A stretch of DNA of 62,958 nt, from NCBI GenBank assembly GCA_903889245.1, contig CAISWQ010000034.1, positions 1 through 62,958 of the forward strand, in the 5' to 3' direction. Below are positions 8,942 through 18,083 of this stretch, in pieces. A program made the position numbers and the translations under genes. This DNA is from an uncultured Lentisphaerota bacterium. GTDB lineage: Bacteria > Verrucomicrobiota > Kiritimatiellia > CAIQIC01. Position 1 is the first letter of the stretch, and each line of letters begins with the position of its first letter. The notes below the pieces were generated by a model. That model was not told the origin of the DNA. It did not search any database and saw only the letters and a list, made by a program, of their open reading frames with translations.

Positions 8942-9499
8942 TCAGTTCCTCGGCGTCTCCGGCCGGCCCCTGACCACGCCGGCCACGGCGAGCAACTTCG
9001 CGCTCACATTGAGCCTGGCTTGCTGAACATTGTCCAAACCGATTTCCAACCGCACCCGGTTTTCCTGGTTGGTGAAGTTGATCATGCCGCCCTGGGTCAG
9101 GAACCCTTCGGCCTCACCCACGGTCAGCACGGCCGTGCCGCGCGCGGACCGCAACAGCTCGCCCGCCTGCGTACCCTGCCCCCGCCCGATGAACAGGATA
9201 TGGCAACCCTTGATGTCCGCCACCGTGTTCACCGTCCGGATGATGACCTCCCGTCCTTGCAGGCGCTTGCCCTTCGTGATTTCGAGCAGGTCGTTTTTGA
9301 TCTCCGCCGCCTCGGCGACGCCGATGACAAACGGGACCGCATTCGTACTGGCCGCCGGCCATTCGACATACTTGGTGAAGTTGAACAGGTAGAGCGCCTT
9401 GATCTGGTGCTCGGCGAGCGGCGGCGGCTCGGCGGCCAGAGCGGGGCATAGCCACGCAACGGCCAGCATCAGCCACACAACTATGGACCATGGTCTCAT
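8942..9499 (-). CDS. YfiR-family periplasmic protein (DUF4154)
   Basis: 185 aa with a signal peptide (VVWLMLAVAWLCPALAA). Family hallmarks are HQIKALYLFNFTKYVEWPA near the N-terminus, GCHILFIGRG in the middle, and GTAVLTVGEAEGF...GGMINFTNQENRVRLEIGL followed by AKLLAVAGVV at the end. In Pseudomonas, YfiR is a periplasmic repressor of a diguanylate cyclase. In many other bacteria this family sits beside CHASE8 kinases and TonB receptors, as here. It is separated from both neighbours by a single base, which implies translational coupling. Confidence 0.9.
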   Translation of the reverse strand: MRPWSIVVWLMLAVAWLCPALAAEPPPLAEHQIKALYLFNFTKYVEWPAASTNAVPFVIGVAEAAEIKNDLLEITKGKRLQGREVIIRTVNTVADIKGCHILFIGRGQGTQAGELLRSARGTAVLTVGEAEGFLTQGGMINFTNQENRVRLEIGLDNVQQARLNVSAKLLAVAGVVRGRPETPRN

Positions 9500-9500
9500 G

Positions 9501-11573
9501 TCAGAAACGGCAAGCGAGTTTCACGTTCAGCGTCCGGCCATCCTGCGCCAGCACATCCTGCCTGTGCTCCGGGCCGACCGGGAAGGCGTAGGCCGTATTA
9601 AAAAGATTGTGCAAGCTGACAGACAGCTCCACGCCGGAAACCAGCTCCCGGCCCCACAACGTCAGGTTGGCGAGCCAGAAGCCAGCGGCAGAGGGCGTGA
9701 CACGACCGGGATCAGTAGCGGCCCGCGAGGCATACAGTAACTCCAGCCCTGCAAACACGCGCTCTGGCAGCAACGGCGCAAGCAGATGGATTTTGGCCAA
9801 CTGTTCTGGCGAGTTGCTCAACCGCTCGCCGGTGCTGGCCTCCTCGGCCCGCTGGAACGCGTAGGCAGCGCGCACGCGCCAGCCACCCGCGGGCCGCCAT
9901 TCCAGTTCTGTTTCCAGACCCCTGGCACGGGCTTCGCTGAGATTGCCATAGGCCTCCCCCGTCGCATCGAGGGCGATCAGGTCATCCACACGGTAGTAAT
10001 AGCCGGCGATGGTCAGCCGCAGGTTGCGCGGCAGCGACTGTTCGAAGACCGCCTCGTAGGTCTGGATATATTCTGGGCTCGGACCGGCGCCCGGCGCGTT
10101 GGTGCCCCACGGGCCGTAAATTTCGTTCACGTTGGGCGCGCGGAAGGCCCGGCCGTAGAGCAGCTTCAGCGTGCCTTGTTCCCACGGCCCCCAGATCAGG
10201 CCCAGCCGCGGGCTGAACGCGCCGCCGCTGCCCTCGTAGTAATCGTAACGCATGCCGATGTTGAACAGCAGGTTGGTGCGCAGAGCCATCTCGTCCTGCA
10301 CAAAGAAGCCGCCGTCATGGCTCTGCCGGACCACATCGGAGATCTGCACATAGGGGTCCACATCATAGTTGGCGAAATTCTGGTCCAGATGATGGCGGAC
10401 CTCGCCACCCGCCATGAACGTGTGGCGGCCCCGGCGGTGCGTAACCTGCGCTTCCGCACCGAGGATCCGGCCGAGGCTGTCGTCGCGATTCAGGGAAAAG
10501 GCCCCGGTTTCGGAAGCGGAGGGATAGTCGGCCGTATAGCGAATCTCGTCAAAATACCCGCGCAACAGCAGCTCGGTCTGCTCGCTGTACTTGTGCTGCC
10601 ACTTGAGATCCACGTAGCCGTGCGCATCCGTGGCGTGATAGCGCGGGTCATTGAACAGGGTGTCCCACGACGCGGTCGGGATGTCCTTGTCGCGATAGAC
10701 ATAGGCGGCGGAGGCTGTCAGGTCGCGCCAGCGCAGACTGCCATAGAAATTGTTGGCCAGCTCGCCATCGCGGCGTGCGGCCAGGCCGTTGTTCTGGTCC
10801 GGGGTGTCGAACTCGGGGAAATAGAGGCGGCCGGGCCCGCGGCTCTGGTAGCGCGTGCCGGAGACCACCACCTCCGCGCCGGAGTTCGTGCAGACGTGGC
10901 CTGCCGTGACACGCCCCTGGAAGGAGTCGAAGCTGCCGGCCGAGCCCGCGGCCTCGATGTGCTTGAAGGCCCCGGCGCGCTTCGTCAACACGTTGACGAC
11001 GGCGAAGAAGGCGCTGCTGCCATAGAGCGAGGAGCTGGGCCCGCGCACCACCTCGACACGCTCGATCAAATCCACATCGAGCAGGAATTCACGGCCGATG
11101 TAGGTGCCCTCATAGACGTTGTCGTTCACCCGGTGCCCATCCACCATCACCAGCACGCGCGAGTTGAAATCGCCCGGCCGGTTGAAGCCGCGCACCCCCA
11201 GATAGCTGTAACAGCGATCCGCGGTGACGTAGAGACCATTGACGCTGTTGAGCACATCGGCCAGCGTACGGTAGCCGAAGCGTTTGATTTCATCCGCCGT
11301 GACCACGGTGACGTAGGCGGGCGCCTCGGTGGTTTTCTGCGTATAGCGCGACGCCGTGGATACCGACTGGATGGGGATCTGGCCCAGTTGTTCCAACGGC
11401 AGTTGGTCGGCAATATTGGTCAGGGTCGTCCCGCCCGCCAGTTCCGCGCCGGCCAGGTCGTAACAACCCAAGGCCAGTCCCACCGTGGCGCAAGACAGCC
11501 GGCTGTGACGCCCGCGCCTGAAGCCCTGTAAGCTGGTGACCATGTCGCCCTGCACTGGAGCCTGCCCTTGCAT
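9501..11573 (-). CDS. TonB-dependent outer-membrane receptor (paralogue 2)
   Basis: 690 aa. A short N-terminal region contains the TonB-box-like LPLEQLGQIPIQSVSTASRY. Then comes the plug (VTVVTADEIKRFGYRTLADVLNSVNGLYV, YLGVRGFNRPGDFNSRVLVMVDGHR, LIERVEVVRGPSSSLYGSSAFF) and a C-terminal 22-strand-type beta barrel ending in the aromatic ...LACRF. It starts by TGATG overlap with the upstream paralogue (11573); an inner ATG at 11543 is the alternative start. The two receptors share a central block of nearly identical sequence. The ligand is unknown. This receptor type accompanies YfiR/CHASE8 loci and probably has a sensory as well as a transport role. Confidence 0.9.
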   Translation of the reverse strand: MQGQAPVQGDMVTSLQGFRRGRHSRLSCATVGLALGCYDLAGAELAGGTTLTNIADQLPLEQLGQIPIQSVSTASRYTQKTTEAPAYVTVVTADEIKRFGYRTLADVLNSVNGLYVTADRCYSYLGVRGFNRPGDFNSRVLVMVDGHRVNDNVYEGTYIGREFLLDVDLIERVEVVRGPSSSLYGSSAFFAVVNVLTKRAGAFKHIEAAGSAGSFDSFQGRVTAGHVCTNSGAEVVVSGTRYQSRGPGRLYFPEFDTPDQNNGLAARRDGELANNFYGSLRWRDLTASAAYVYRDKDIPTASWDTLFNDPRYHATDAHGYVDLKWQHKYSEQTELLLRGYFDEIRYTADYPSASETGAFSLNRDDSLGRILGAEAQVTHRRGRHTFMAGGEVRHHLDQNFANYDVDPYVQISDVVRQSHDGGFFVQDEMALRTNLLFNIGMRYDYYEGSGGAFSPRLGLIWGPWEQGTLKLLYGRAFRAPNVNEIYGPWGTNAPGAGPSPEYIQTYEAVFEQSLPRNLRLTIAGYYYRVDDLIALDATGEAYGNLSEARARGLETELEWRPAGGWRVRAAYAFQRAEEASTGERLSNSPEQLAKIHLLAPLLPERVFAGLELLYASRAATDPGRVTPSAAGFWLANLTLWGRELVSGVELSVSLHNLFNTAYAFPVGPEHRQDVLAQDGRTLNVKLACRF

Positions 11574-13615
11574 CAGAATTTGTACGTCGCCTTCACGCGC
11601 AACGTCCGCCCATCCTGCTGGATCACATCCTGCGTGAGGCCCGGCCCACCGGGATAGCCATAATCGGCATCGAACAGGTTATAGAGGCTGATCGAGACCT
11701 CAAGGCCCTCGACCAACTTCTGGCTGAACAGCGTCAGGTTGGCGACCCAGAAGGCGTCGGCATAGGCGGTGGCGCGGTCCGGCAGCGTGTCCGCCCGGCT
11801 GGCGTAGAGCAGTTCCAGCGCGGCGAACACCTGGTCTGACCAGAGCGGTGTCTGCGCGTGGATTTTGGCGAGCTGGGTCGGCGAGTTGCTCAAGCGCTCG
11901 TCGGTCCTCGCGTCCTCGGCGTGCTGGAACGAGTAGGCGGCGCGCAGGCGCACACCGCTGGCGTGCCGCCATTCCGCCTCCGCCTCCACACCACGGGTGC
12001 GCACCTCGTCCACGTTCTGGAACACCAAGGTTTCGGGATCGAGCGAAATCAGATCGTCGCAAAGATAGTAATAACCCGCGAGGCTCACGCGCAGACTCCG
12101 GCCCAGGACCTGCTCGAAGACCGCCTCATAGGTCTGGATGCGCTCCGGCTTCAGGTCGGCGTTGGGCGGGTTATCGCCCAGCGGATAATAGAGCTCATAG
12201 ACATTGGGCGCACGGAAGGCGCGACCATAGAGCAGCTTCAGCGTGCCCTGGTCCCACGGGCCCCAGATCAAACCCAACCGCGGATTGAGCGTGCTGCCAA
12301 AGGTGTCGTAGTAGTCGTAACGCAACCCGACATTCACCAGCAGGTTGCTGCGCAGCATGATCTCGTCCTGCGCATAGAGCCCACCATCCCAACTGCTCTG
12401 GCGCAGCTCGGCATCCAGCGCGTAGGGGTCGAGATCGAAGTTTTGTAAATCCTGGTTCAGGTGCCGCCGCAGCTCGCCGCCGAGCGTGAACGTGTGCGTG
12501 CGCCAGCGCTGGAGCCACTGGACCTCGCCGCCGGCCAGCCGCCCGACGCTGCTGTCGCGGTTGAGCAGCGGCGGAGCGTCGCTGGCGTCCCCCGCGTACG
12601 GATAATCGGCGCCGTAGCGGATTTCGTCGAAGTAGCCGCGCAGCAGCAACTCCTGCTGTTCGCTGAAGTTGTGCTGGAGCTTGAGGTCCACATAGCCGTG
12701 CGCATCCGTGGCGTGATAACGCGGATTGTCGAAGAGGGTCCCCCACGAGGCCGTCGGGATGTCCTTGTCGCGATAGACATAGGCGGCGGACGCGGTCAGG
12801 TCGCGCCAGCGCAGACTGCCGTAGAAATTGTTGGCCAGCTCGCCATCGCGGCGCGCGGCCAGGCCGTTGTTTTGGTCCGGGGTGTCGAAGTCGGGATAGT
12901 AGAGGCGGCCCGGCCCGCGGCTCTGGTAGCGCGTGCCGGAGACCACGATCTCCGCGCCAGTGTTCGTGCAGACGTGGCCGACGGTGACACGCCCCTTGAG
13001 CGTATCGAAGCTGCCAGCCTCGCCGGACACCTCGACGCGCTGAACCGCCGCCGCGCGCTTGGTGATCACATTGACCACGGCAAAGAACGCGCTGTTACCA
13101 TAGAGCGACGAACTCGGACCGCGCACCACCTCGACCCGCTCGATCAAATCCACATCGAGGACGAACTCCCGCCCGATGTAGCCGCCGCCGAAGACGTTGT
13201 CATTGATCCGGTGGCCATCCACCATCACCAGCACGCGCGAATTGTAATCGCCCGGCCGGTTGAAACCACGCACCCCGAGATAGGTGTAGCTGCGGTCATA
13301 GCTCACATAGAGCCCGTTGATGCTGTTGAGCACGTCGGCCAGCGTACGGTAGCCGAACTTCTTGATCTCGTCGGACGAGACCACCGTGACGTAGGACGGC
13401 GCCTCGGAGACTTTCTGGGCATAACGCGAGGCGGTGGAAACCTTCAGGATGGGGATTTCCCCCAGTTGTTCGAGCGAGATTTCCTCCGCCAGGTTGGTCA
13501 GTGTCAGGCCCACCCGCTGCTCCGCCGCCGGCGTCGGCCCGACCAGCAGCACCAGCGCCACACCAGCCAACAGCCGCGCTCCCCACCCGCCCACACGCTT
13601 TTTCCCAAGTTGCAT
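11573..13615 (-). CDS. TonB-dependent outer-membrane receptor (paralogue 1)
   Basis: 680 aa. It has a signal peptide (RLLAGVALVLLVGPTPAAE) and a TonB-box-like region (ISLEQLGEIPILKVSTASRY). The plug has FGYRTLADVLNSINGLYV, YLGVRGFNRPGDYNSRVLVM and VEVVRGPSSSLYGNSAFF, and the barrel ends in ...KATYKF. Start 13615 is preceded by GGAGAGGG. The frame stays open to 13747, but that portion crosses a palindrome cluster. First gene of a four-gene operon: receptor, receptor, YfiR-like, kinase. Probably induced from the divergent promoter region shared with the PAS kinase. Confidence 0.92.
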   Translation of the reverse strand: MQLGKKRVGGWGARLLAGVALVLLVGPTPAAEQRVGLTLTNLAEEISLEQLGEIPILKVSTASRYAQKVSEAPSYVTVVSSDEIKKFGYRTLADVLNSINGLYVSYDRSYTYLGVRGFNRPGDYNSRVLVMVDGHRINDNVFGGGYIGREFVLDVDLIERVEVVRGPSSSLYGNSAFFAVVNVITKRAAAVQRVEVSGEAGSFDTLKGRVTVGHVCTNTGAEIVVSGTRYQSRGPGRLYYPDFDTPDQNNGLAARRDGELANNFYGSLRWRDLTASAAYVYRDKDIPTASWGTLFDNPRYHATDAHGYVDLKLQHNFSEQQELLLRGYFDEIRYGADYPYAGDASDAPPLLNRDSSVGRLAGGEVQWLQRWRTHTFTLGGELRRHLNQDLQNFDLDPYALDAELRQSSWDGGLYAQDEIMLRSNLLVNVGLRYDYYDTFGSTLNPRLGLIWGPWDQGTLKLLYGRAFRAPNVYELYYPLGDNPPNADLKPERIQTYEAVFEQVLGRSLRVSLAGYYYLCDDLISLDPETLVFQNVDEVRTRGVEAEAEWRHASGVRLRAAYSFQHAEDARTDERLSNSPTQLAKIHAQTPLWSDQVFAALELLYASRADTLPDRATAYADAFWVANLTLFSQKLVEGLEVSISLYNLFDADYGYPGGPGLTQDVIQQDGRTLRVKATYKF

Positions 13616-13650
13616 AACGCCCTCTCCCCATGGTTCAGCCCAACTGTGCG

Positions 13651-13680
13651 TATTGAAAGCGGCGGCCTCCCCGGCGTCAA
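13651..13680 (-). promoter_or_regulatory. Predicted promoter of the TonB receptor/YfiR/kinase operon
   Basis: TTGACG-N18-TCAATA on the minus strand, leaving about 35 nt of leader with a good ribosome binding site. Confidence 0.4.
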
Positions 13681-13690
13681 GCCCGAAGTC

Positions 13691-13740
13691 GTTTTTCCAG
13701 GGATTGGAAGAAAAGCCCCGGACTTTTCCCAGCCTTGGAC
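13691..13740. repeat. Palindrome cluster (2 copies) in a divergent promoter region
   Basis: Centres at 13702 (CCAGGGATTGG core) and 13733 (CCCAGCCTTGG core), 31 bp apart, lying between the two divergent promoters. Confidence 0.85.
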
Positions 13741-13757
13741 CGGGCACGATTCCGTCA

Positions 13758-13785
13758 TTGACCTTGGCGAAGAAATCGCTAGTTT
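13758..13785 (+). promoter_or_regulatory. Predicted promoter of the PAS hybrid kinase gene
   Basis: TTGACC-N16-TAGTTT, with an 18-nt interval to the ATG at 13804. Confidence 0.45.
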
Positions 13786-13803
13786 AACGCCACTCGTGCT
13801 GAC

Positions 13804-16467
13804 ATGGATGCGCACCTCCTCGAACTGACGGGCGATGGCCATCTGCGCTTCGTTTTCGCAGACAGCCGGATTCTCGCCGCCAATGACGCCCTGGCGCACA
13901 TCCTCGACTGGGAGGCCGGGCCGGGAGATCTCATCGGCCGCAAACTCCCTGAAGTCCGCACCTGCCCGCTGGCGGACCAGGCCAGAGCCCTGCTGGAACA
14001 ACACGGGGTGCTGCGCCGCTTCCTCTGTTTTTGGACCTCGCACAAGCAGCGCGAGAAGAAAGTGATCGTGGACGCGCGACTCTACGAGGATCCCGCGGCG
14101 GGCCGCTGCGTCGAGGCCGTCATCAAGGATGTCTCGGCGCTCATGCTGAATGAGCAGGCGCTCTCGATGGAACATCAGCGGTTCCTCGTCATGCTGCAAT
14201 CCATCGGCGAGGGCTTGCTGGTGACCGATCTCGATAGCCGGGTGGTCTGGATGAATCCGGCGGCGGAGCGGCTGACCGGCTGGCCCCTAGCCGAGGCACA
14301 GAACCGGCGGCTGGGGGAGATCTTCCGTGTCGTGGACGCCAAGACGCGGCAGCCGCTGCCGGATCCTGTGCCAGTGATTCTCCAGCGCGACGAGCGCGTC
14401 CGCAGCAGCGGCTGGATGATGCTGCAAACGCGCGACGGCCGCGAACTGCCGGTCGCCAGCAGCGGCGCGCCGCTACGCGACGCGCAGGGCTCCGAAAGCG
14501 GCGTGGTGCTGGTCTTCCGTGACGACTCCGAGCGGCGCGAGGCGCACCGCGCGCTGCGCGAGAGCGTCCAGGTCTTCCGCGCCATCTTCATGCGCGCCGG
14601 CATCGGCATGGTGCTGACCGACCTGCGGGGCATGATGCTGGATACGAACCAGGCGCTGCGCGAGATGCTCGGCTATAACGCCGGCGATCTCTATGGCCGG
14701 CCGCTGTCCGCCGTCACGCATCCCGAGGATGGTGCCGACGAGATGAGCGCACTGCACGCCGCGTTTGCCGAGGGCCAGCGCGACCACCGGCTGCAGATGC
14801 TCAAGCGTTACATCCGCAAGGATGGCACGACCCTCTGGGGCCGCGTCACGACCACCTTGATTTTCGATGATGAGGGCCACCCGCTCTTCGGCATCTACAT
14901 GGTCGAGGACATCACGCAGCAGCGTGAGGCCGACGCGCTGCTCGAAGCCGAGAAAGAGCGCCTGCTGGTCACGCTGCGTTCCATCGGCGATGGTGTCATC
15001 GCCACCGACTCGGCCGGCCGTATTCATCTGGTCAACCGCGCGGCGGAGAAACTGACCGGCTGGGTGCAATATGAGGCGCTGGGCCGGCCGCTTGACGAGG
15101 TGTTCGTGCTGCTCGATACCGAGACGCAGCAACCGCTGGGCCCCGACGTGCTCGGCAGCCTGATCCGCGCCAGCGCCTTCGCCGCGTTCCCGGAGGAGAC
15201 GGTGCTGCAGACGCGCGACGGCGAAATCCGGCAGATCGCCGAGACCGCCACGCCCATCCGCGACCGCGAGGGCCGCATCCTCGGCATCGTCATCACCTTC
15301 CGCGACACCACGCAGGACCGGCGGCGCGAGGAAGAGGTGTTGCGCGGCCAGAAACTCGAATCGCTCGGCGTGCTCGCCGGCGGCATTGCGCACGATTTCA
15401 ATAACATTTTGACCACGATTCTCGGCAGCCTCTCGCTGGCGCGGCTGCTGCCGGCCTGCGAGGACCGGGAACTGGACAGCCTGCTCAACGCGGCCGAGCA
15501 GGCGACGGATCGCGCCCAGCACCTGACGCAACAGTTGCTGACCTTCGCCAAGGGCGGCGCCCCGCGCAAGCAGATCACGTCCCTCGAACCGCTGGTGCGC
15601 GACGCCGTGCAACTCGCCTTGCGTGGCGCCAACTGCGCCGGTGATATTCAGGCGGCGCCCAACCTCTGGCCCACCGAGGTGGACGCGGCCCAACTGCAAC
15701 AGGTCATCAGCAATCTGGTCCTCAACGCCGTGCAGGCCATGCCCCAGGGCGGCACGCTCGCCGTGCGCCTGGAGAACAGCCTGCTGGACTTGCGGCATGA
15801 TGTGCCGTTGAAACCCGGCCGCTACGTACTCATCACCCTCCGCGACCGCGGCCGCGGCATACCGGAAAAGGATCTGTCCCGGATTTTCGATCCCTATTTC
15901 ACCACCAAGGTCAAGGGCAGCGGCATGGGCCTGACCACCGCCTACTCGATCATCCGCAAACATGGCGGCCACATCGGTGTAGCCTCGCGCCTGGGCGAGG
16001 GCTCGACCTTTACCATCTACCTGCCCACGGCGGTCTCCACCTCCGCCGCGCCCGGCCCCACAGCGGACGCGGCCGCGGTGGAACCCAACGAGCATCGCCT
16101 GCTCCTGATGGATGACGAGCCGACCATCCGCGTACTGGCACAACGCATCCTGGAAAAAGCCGGCTTTGCCGTGGAGGTCGCCGCCGATGGCGCGGAGGCC
16201 GTGCGCCTGTTCAAGGCAGCCCAGGCGCGCCAGGCGCCCTTCTCCGCCGCCATCCTCGACATCACCATCCCCGGCGGCATGGGCGGCCGCGAGACACTGG
16301 CCGAGCTGAAAAAACTCGCTCCCGGTCTCAAGGCGCTGGTGTCCAGCGGCTATTCCACGGATGCGATCATGGCTGCGCCCAGCGATTTTGGTTTCGCCGG
16401 GTGTGTCAGCAAGCCCTACCGCGCGCCCGTGCTGCTCGCCGAAATCCGGCGCGTCCTCGCCGCCTGA
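13804..16467 (+). CDS. Multi-PAS hybrid sensor histidine kinase
   Basis: 887 aa, no transmembrane segment, so cytoplasmic. Four PAS-like sensor modules fill about the first 510 residues. The last three are introduced by LVMLQSIGEGLLVTDLDSRVVW, VFRAIFMRAGIGMVLTDL and LVTLRSIGDGVIATDSAGRI. Then come HisKA (GVLAGGIAHDFNN), HATPase (VISNLVLNAVQAMPQGG, DRGRGIPE, GSGMGLTTAY) and a C-terminal receiver (LLLMDDEPTIRV, AAILDITIPGG, CVSKPY). The domain plan is typical of kinases that sense redox state or small molecules inside the cell. It is divergent from the TonB receptor operon, so it may control it; this is inference from position only. Confidence 0.92.
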   Translation: MDAHLLELTGDGHLRFVFADSRILAANDALAHILDWEAGPGDLIGRKLPEVRTCPLADQARALLEQHGVLRRFLCFWTSHKQREKKVIVDARLYEDPAAGRCVEAVIKDVSALMLNEQALSMEHQRFLVMLQSIGEGLLVTDLDSRVVWMNPAAERLTGWPLAEAQNRRLGEIFRVVDAKTRQPLPDPVPVILQRDERVRSSGWMMLQTRDGRELPVASSGAPLRDAQGSESGVVLVFRDDSERREAHRALRESVQVFRAIFMRAGIGMVLTDLRGMMLDTNQALREMLGYNAGDLYGRPLSAVTHPEDGADEMSALHAAFAEGQRDHRLQMLKRYIRKDGTTLWGRVTTTLIFDDEGHPLFGIYMVEDITQQREADALLEAEKERLLVTLRSIGDGVIATDSAGRIHLVNRAAEKLTGWVQYEALGRPLDEVFVLLDTETQQPLGPDVLGSLIRASAFAAFPEETVLQTRDGEIRQIAETATPIRDREGRILGIVITFRDTTQDRRREEEVLRGQKLESLGVLAGGIAHDFNNILTTILGSLSLARLLPACEDRELDSLLNAAEQATDRAQHLTQQLLTFAKGGAPRKQITSLEPLVRDAVQLALRGANCAGDIQAAPNLWPTEVDAAQLQQVISNLVLNAVQAMPQGGTLAVRLENSLLDLRHDVPLKPGRYVLITLRDRGRGIPEKDLSRIFDPYFTTKVKGSGMGLTTAYSIIRKHGGHIGVASRLGEGSTFTIYLPTAVSTSAAPGPTADAAAVEPNEHRLLLMDDEPTIRVLAQRILEKAGFAVEVAADGAEAVRLFKAAQARQAPFSAAILDITIPGGMGGRETLAELKKLAPGLKALVSSGYSTDAIMAAPSDFGFAGCVSKPYRAPVLLAEIRRVLAA

Positions 16468-16487
16468 CCGCGGCCGGCGGCGGACCG

Positions 16488-16537
16488 CCTTTCCAAGCCT
16501 TGGAAAAAACCAGCCCGTGTGTTCCAACCCTTGGAAC
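16488..16537. repeat. Palindrome cluster (2 copies)
   Basis: TTCCAAGCCTTGGAA centred at 16498 and TTCCAACCCTTGGAA centred at 16529, 31 bp apart, just after the PAS kinase gene. Confidence 0.9.
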
Positions 16538-16684
16538 GCGGCCCGGACCCGTGGCCTGTTTGCCCGCCGGCCCCTGACTTCGGCCCCCTGTCTTTTTGGG
16601 GTGTCGCGGTGCGAGCAAACCTTCCGGCTGTGCGTTGAACCTTCCGCTTTGTGCGTTGAACGTTCCACCCGGCCGGTCACGAAG

Positions 16685-16749
16685 CGGAGTTATCCACAGG
16701 CGCACCGGAGCGCGGGCGGGGCGCGCAGGTGCGCCTGTGGGTAACTCCG
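16685..16749. repeat. 22-bp inverted repeat (21/22) with inverted DnaA-box-like sites
   Basis: The left arm 16685-16706 and right arm 16728-16749 pair with one mismatch, around a 21-bp GC-rich centre. The left arm contains a perfect DnaA-box sequence TTATCCACA (16690-16698); the right arm holds the inverted near-match TTACCCACA. The first possible start codon of the transposase (GTG, 16729) lies inside the right arm. Confidence 0.8.
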
Positions 16750-17958
16750 CGTAAGCTCGGCCATAAAAAAAACTATCAGCAGTTGGTGGGTCGTCATGGC
16801 GGCGCCTTCATTCGGCATGTGGTCGCCGGCTATCAACGCCAGGAACTCTCCGCGGAGCAAGCCGCGAACGAACTCGGGATCACGCCGCGCTGGCTGCGCC
16901 ACCTTGCCTTTGCCTATGGGCGCGCGCGTACCCAAGGCCAAGGGGACAGCTGGCAACCGGGCCGCTCTGGAGGCCACCGGCAGCAGCTCATACCCAGCGC
17001 GGTCTCGGCCTTGTGGCGAACCTTACTGACGACCCAGCCGCCAGCGTCGTATAGCTTCGCGGCCTCCGAGGCGCTGCGCCGGTATCAGTTCGCGGTGGAC
17101 CGCGCCACGGTCCGGCGGTGGGCGCTCCAGCAGCACCTGGTCCGCCCCGCGCGCCCAGCGGGTACGCCCGCCGCGGTGCGGCGCTGGCAGTGCAGTCAGA
17201 TCGGCGCCCTGTGGCAACTGGACGTGTCGCCGCATGCCTGGTTCGGCGCGGGCACCAAACTCCTGCCGCTCTTCGACCTGCTCGATGATTGCAGCCGTGT
17301 CATCACGGGGACGAGGCTGTATGCGCACGAAAACCTGCTCGCCTATCTGGACTTTCTCCCGCGCGCCTTTGAAGCCTACGGCCTGCCGCTGGCGCTCTAT
17401 GTGGACTATCACAGCTTTTTCTTCTCGTACCTACCGGACGCCCTGACCTATCTGGGCGAGGCGTTGCACTTCTACGACATCTCTTTCAAGTATGCGCCGA
17501 CGCCACAGGCCAAAGGCAAGGTCGAGCGCCTGCACCAGTTCTGGCAAAACCGGCTGCCGACCTTCTTCGCAGCAGAACACATCCAGACGCTGGCGGGCGC
17601 CAATCCCGCGGTGGATCACTTACGCGAGCACCACAACCGCGCGGAAGTGCATCGGGAGTTGCAACGCACACCGTGGGCGGCGTGGGCCGCCGCCAAGCGG
17701 GAGAAGCGCAGCGCGTTGCGACCCTGCCCGCGCGATCCGTGGTGGAACTATATCTGGAGCTTGCGCACCGAAGTTTAAGTAGACTTTGAGCGGACAGTAC
17801 CGGCGGGCACACAACGCTTGCGGCTGGAGGCCTGCGCGCCGAAAACCAAACTCATTCGCTGTGAACATCGCGACGGCTCCTACAGTTTCCTCCTGCATCC
17901 TCCTCGCCACGGCAAACGTCCCATCTTGCTCGGTCGCCTTGAAGCCACACGCGCATGA
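16729..17958 (+). pseudogene. Integrase-core (rve, DDE) transposase interrupted by an in-frame TAA
   Basis: The frame reads 349 codons from GTG 16729 to TAA at 17776-17778. It continues open in the same frame to TGA at 17956-17958, so the unbroken gene would have 409 codons. The N-terminus is a helix-turn-helix region (ELSAEQAANELGITPRWLRHLAF). The catalytic core has LWQLDVSPHAWFG (first Asp), LYVDYHSFFF (second Asp) and KGKVERLHQFWQNRL (Glu). After the stop codon, VPAGTQRLRLEACAPKTKLI followed by HRDGSYSFLLHPPRHGKRPI looks like the family's C-terminal beta domain. The catalytic triad is intact; the tail is lost unless the stop is read through. The true start may lie a few codons downstream. 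Confidence 0.8.
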
Positions 17959-18020
17959 GGAAGGTTCAACGCACAAAAAAGGAACTTTCAAATGCCCGCC
18001 GACACCCGCGGTACGCGGCG

Positions 18021-18049
18021 TTGACTTCGCCGGCAAACTGCTTTAACGT
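18021..18049 (+). promoter_or_regulatory. Predicted tRNA-Lys promoter
   Basis: TTGACT-N17-TAACGT, ending 34 nt before the mature tRNA 5' end. Confidence 0.5.
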
Positions 18050-18083
18050 CCGCGGCCCGACGGTCCGGCAGGACCGCGCCGGT

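Larger units (their letters stand above)
16618..17990 (+). mobile_element. Insertion element with integrase-core transposase and about 28-bp inverted ends
   Basis: The ends carry an inverted repeat: TGTGCGTTGAACCTTCC at 16629-16645 and its exact reverse complement at 17959-17975 (17/17). Similarity extends outward by several more bases. The left end has a second, direct copy of TGTGCGTTGAAC at about 16650. Between them lies one transposase gene. Exact outer boundaries and a target duplication could not be fixed by eye. The transposase looks related to the ISNCY/rve group, but the family assignment is tentative. Confidence 0.75.

Noticed and set aside
14473-16680. 735-codon frame antisense to the PAS kinase
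   Set aside because: Shadow of a GC-rich gene, with no family motifs.
16685-16749. Chromosomal replication origin, because of DnaA-box sequences
   Set aside because: Only two sites, inside an insertion element, with no AT-rich unwinding region and no dnaA, dnaN or related genes nearby.
17786-18046. Small gene between the transposase and tRNA-Lys in another frame
   Set aside because: The transposase's own frame continues after the TAA and explains this stretch; the alternative frame has no motif.
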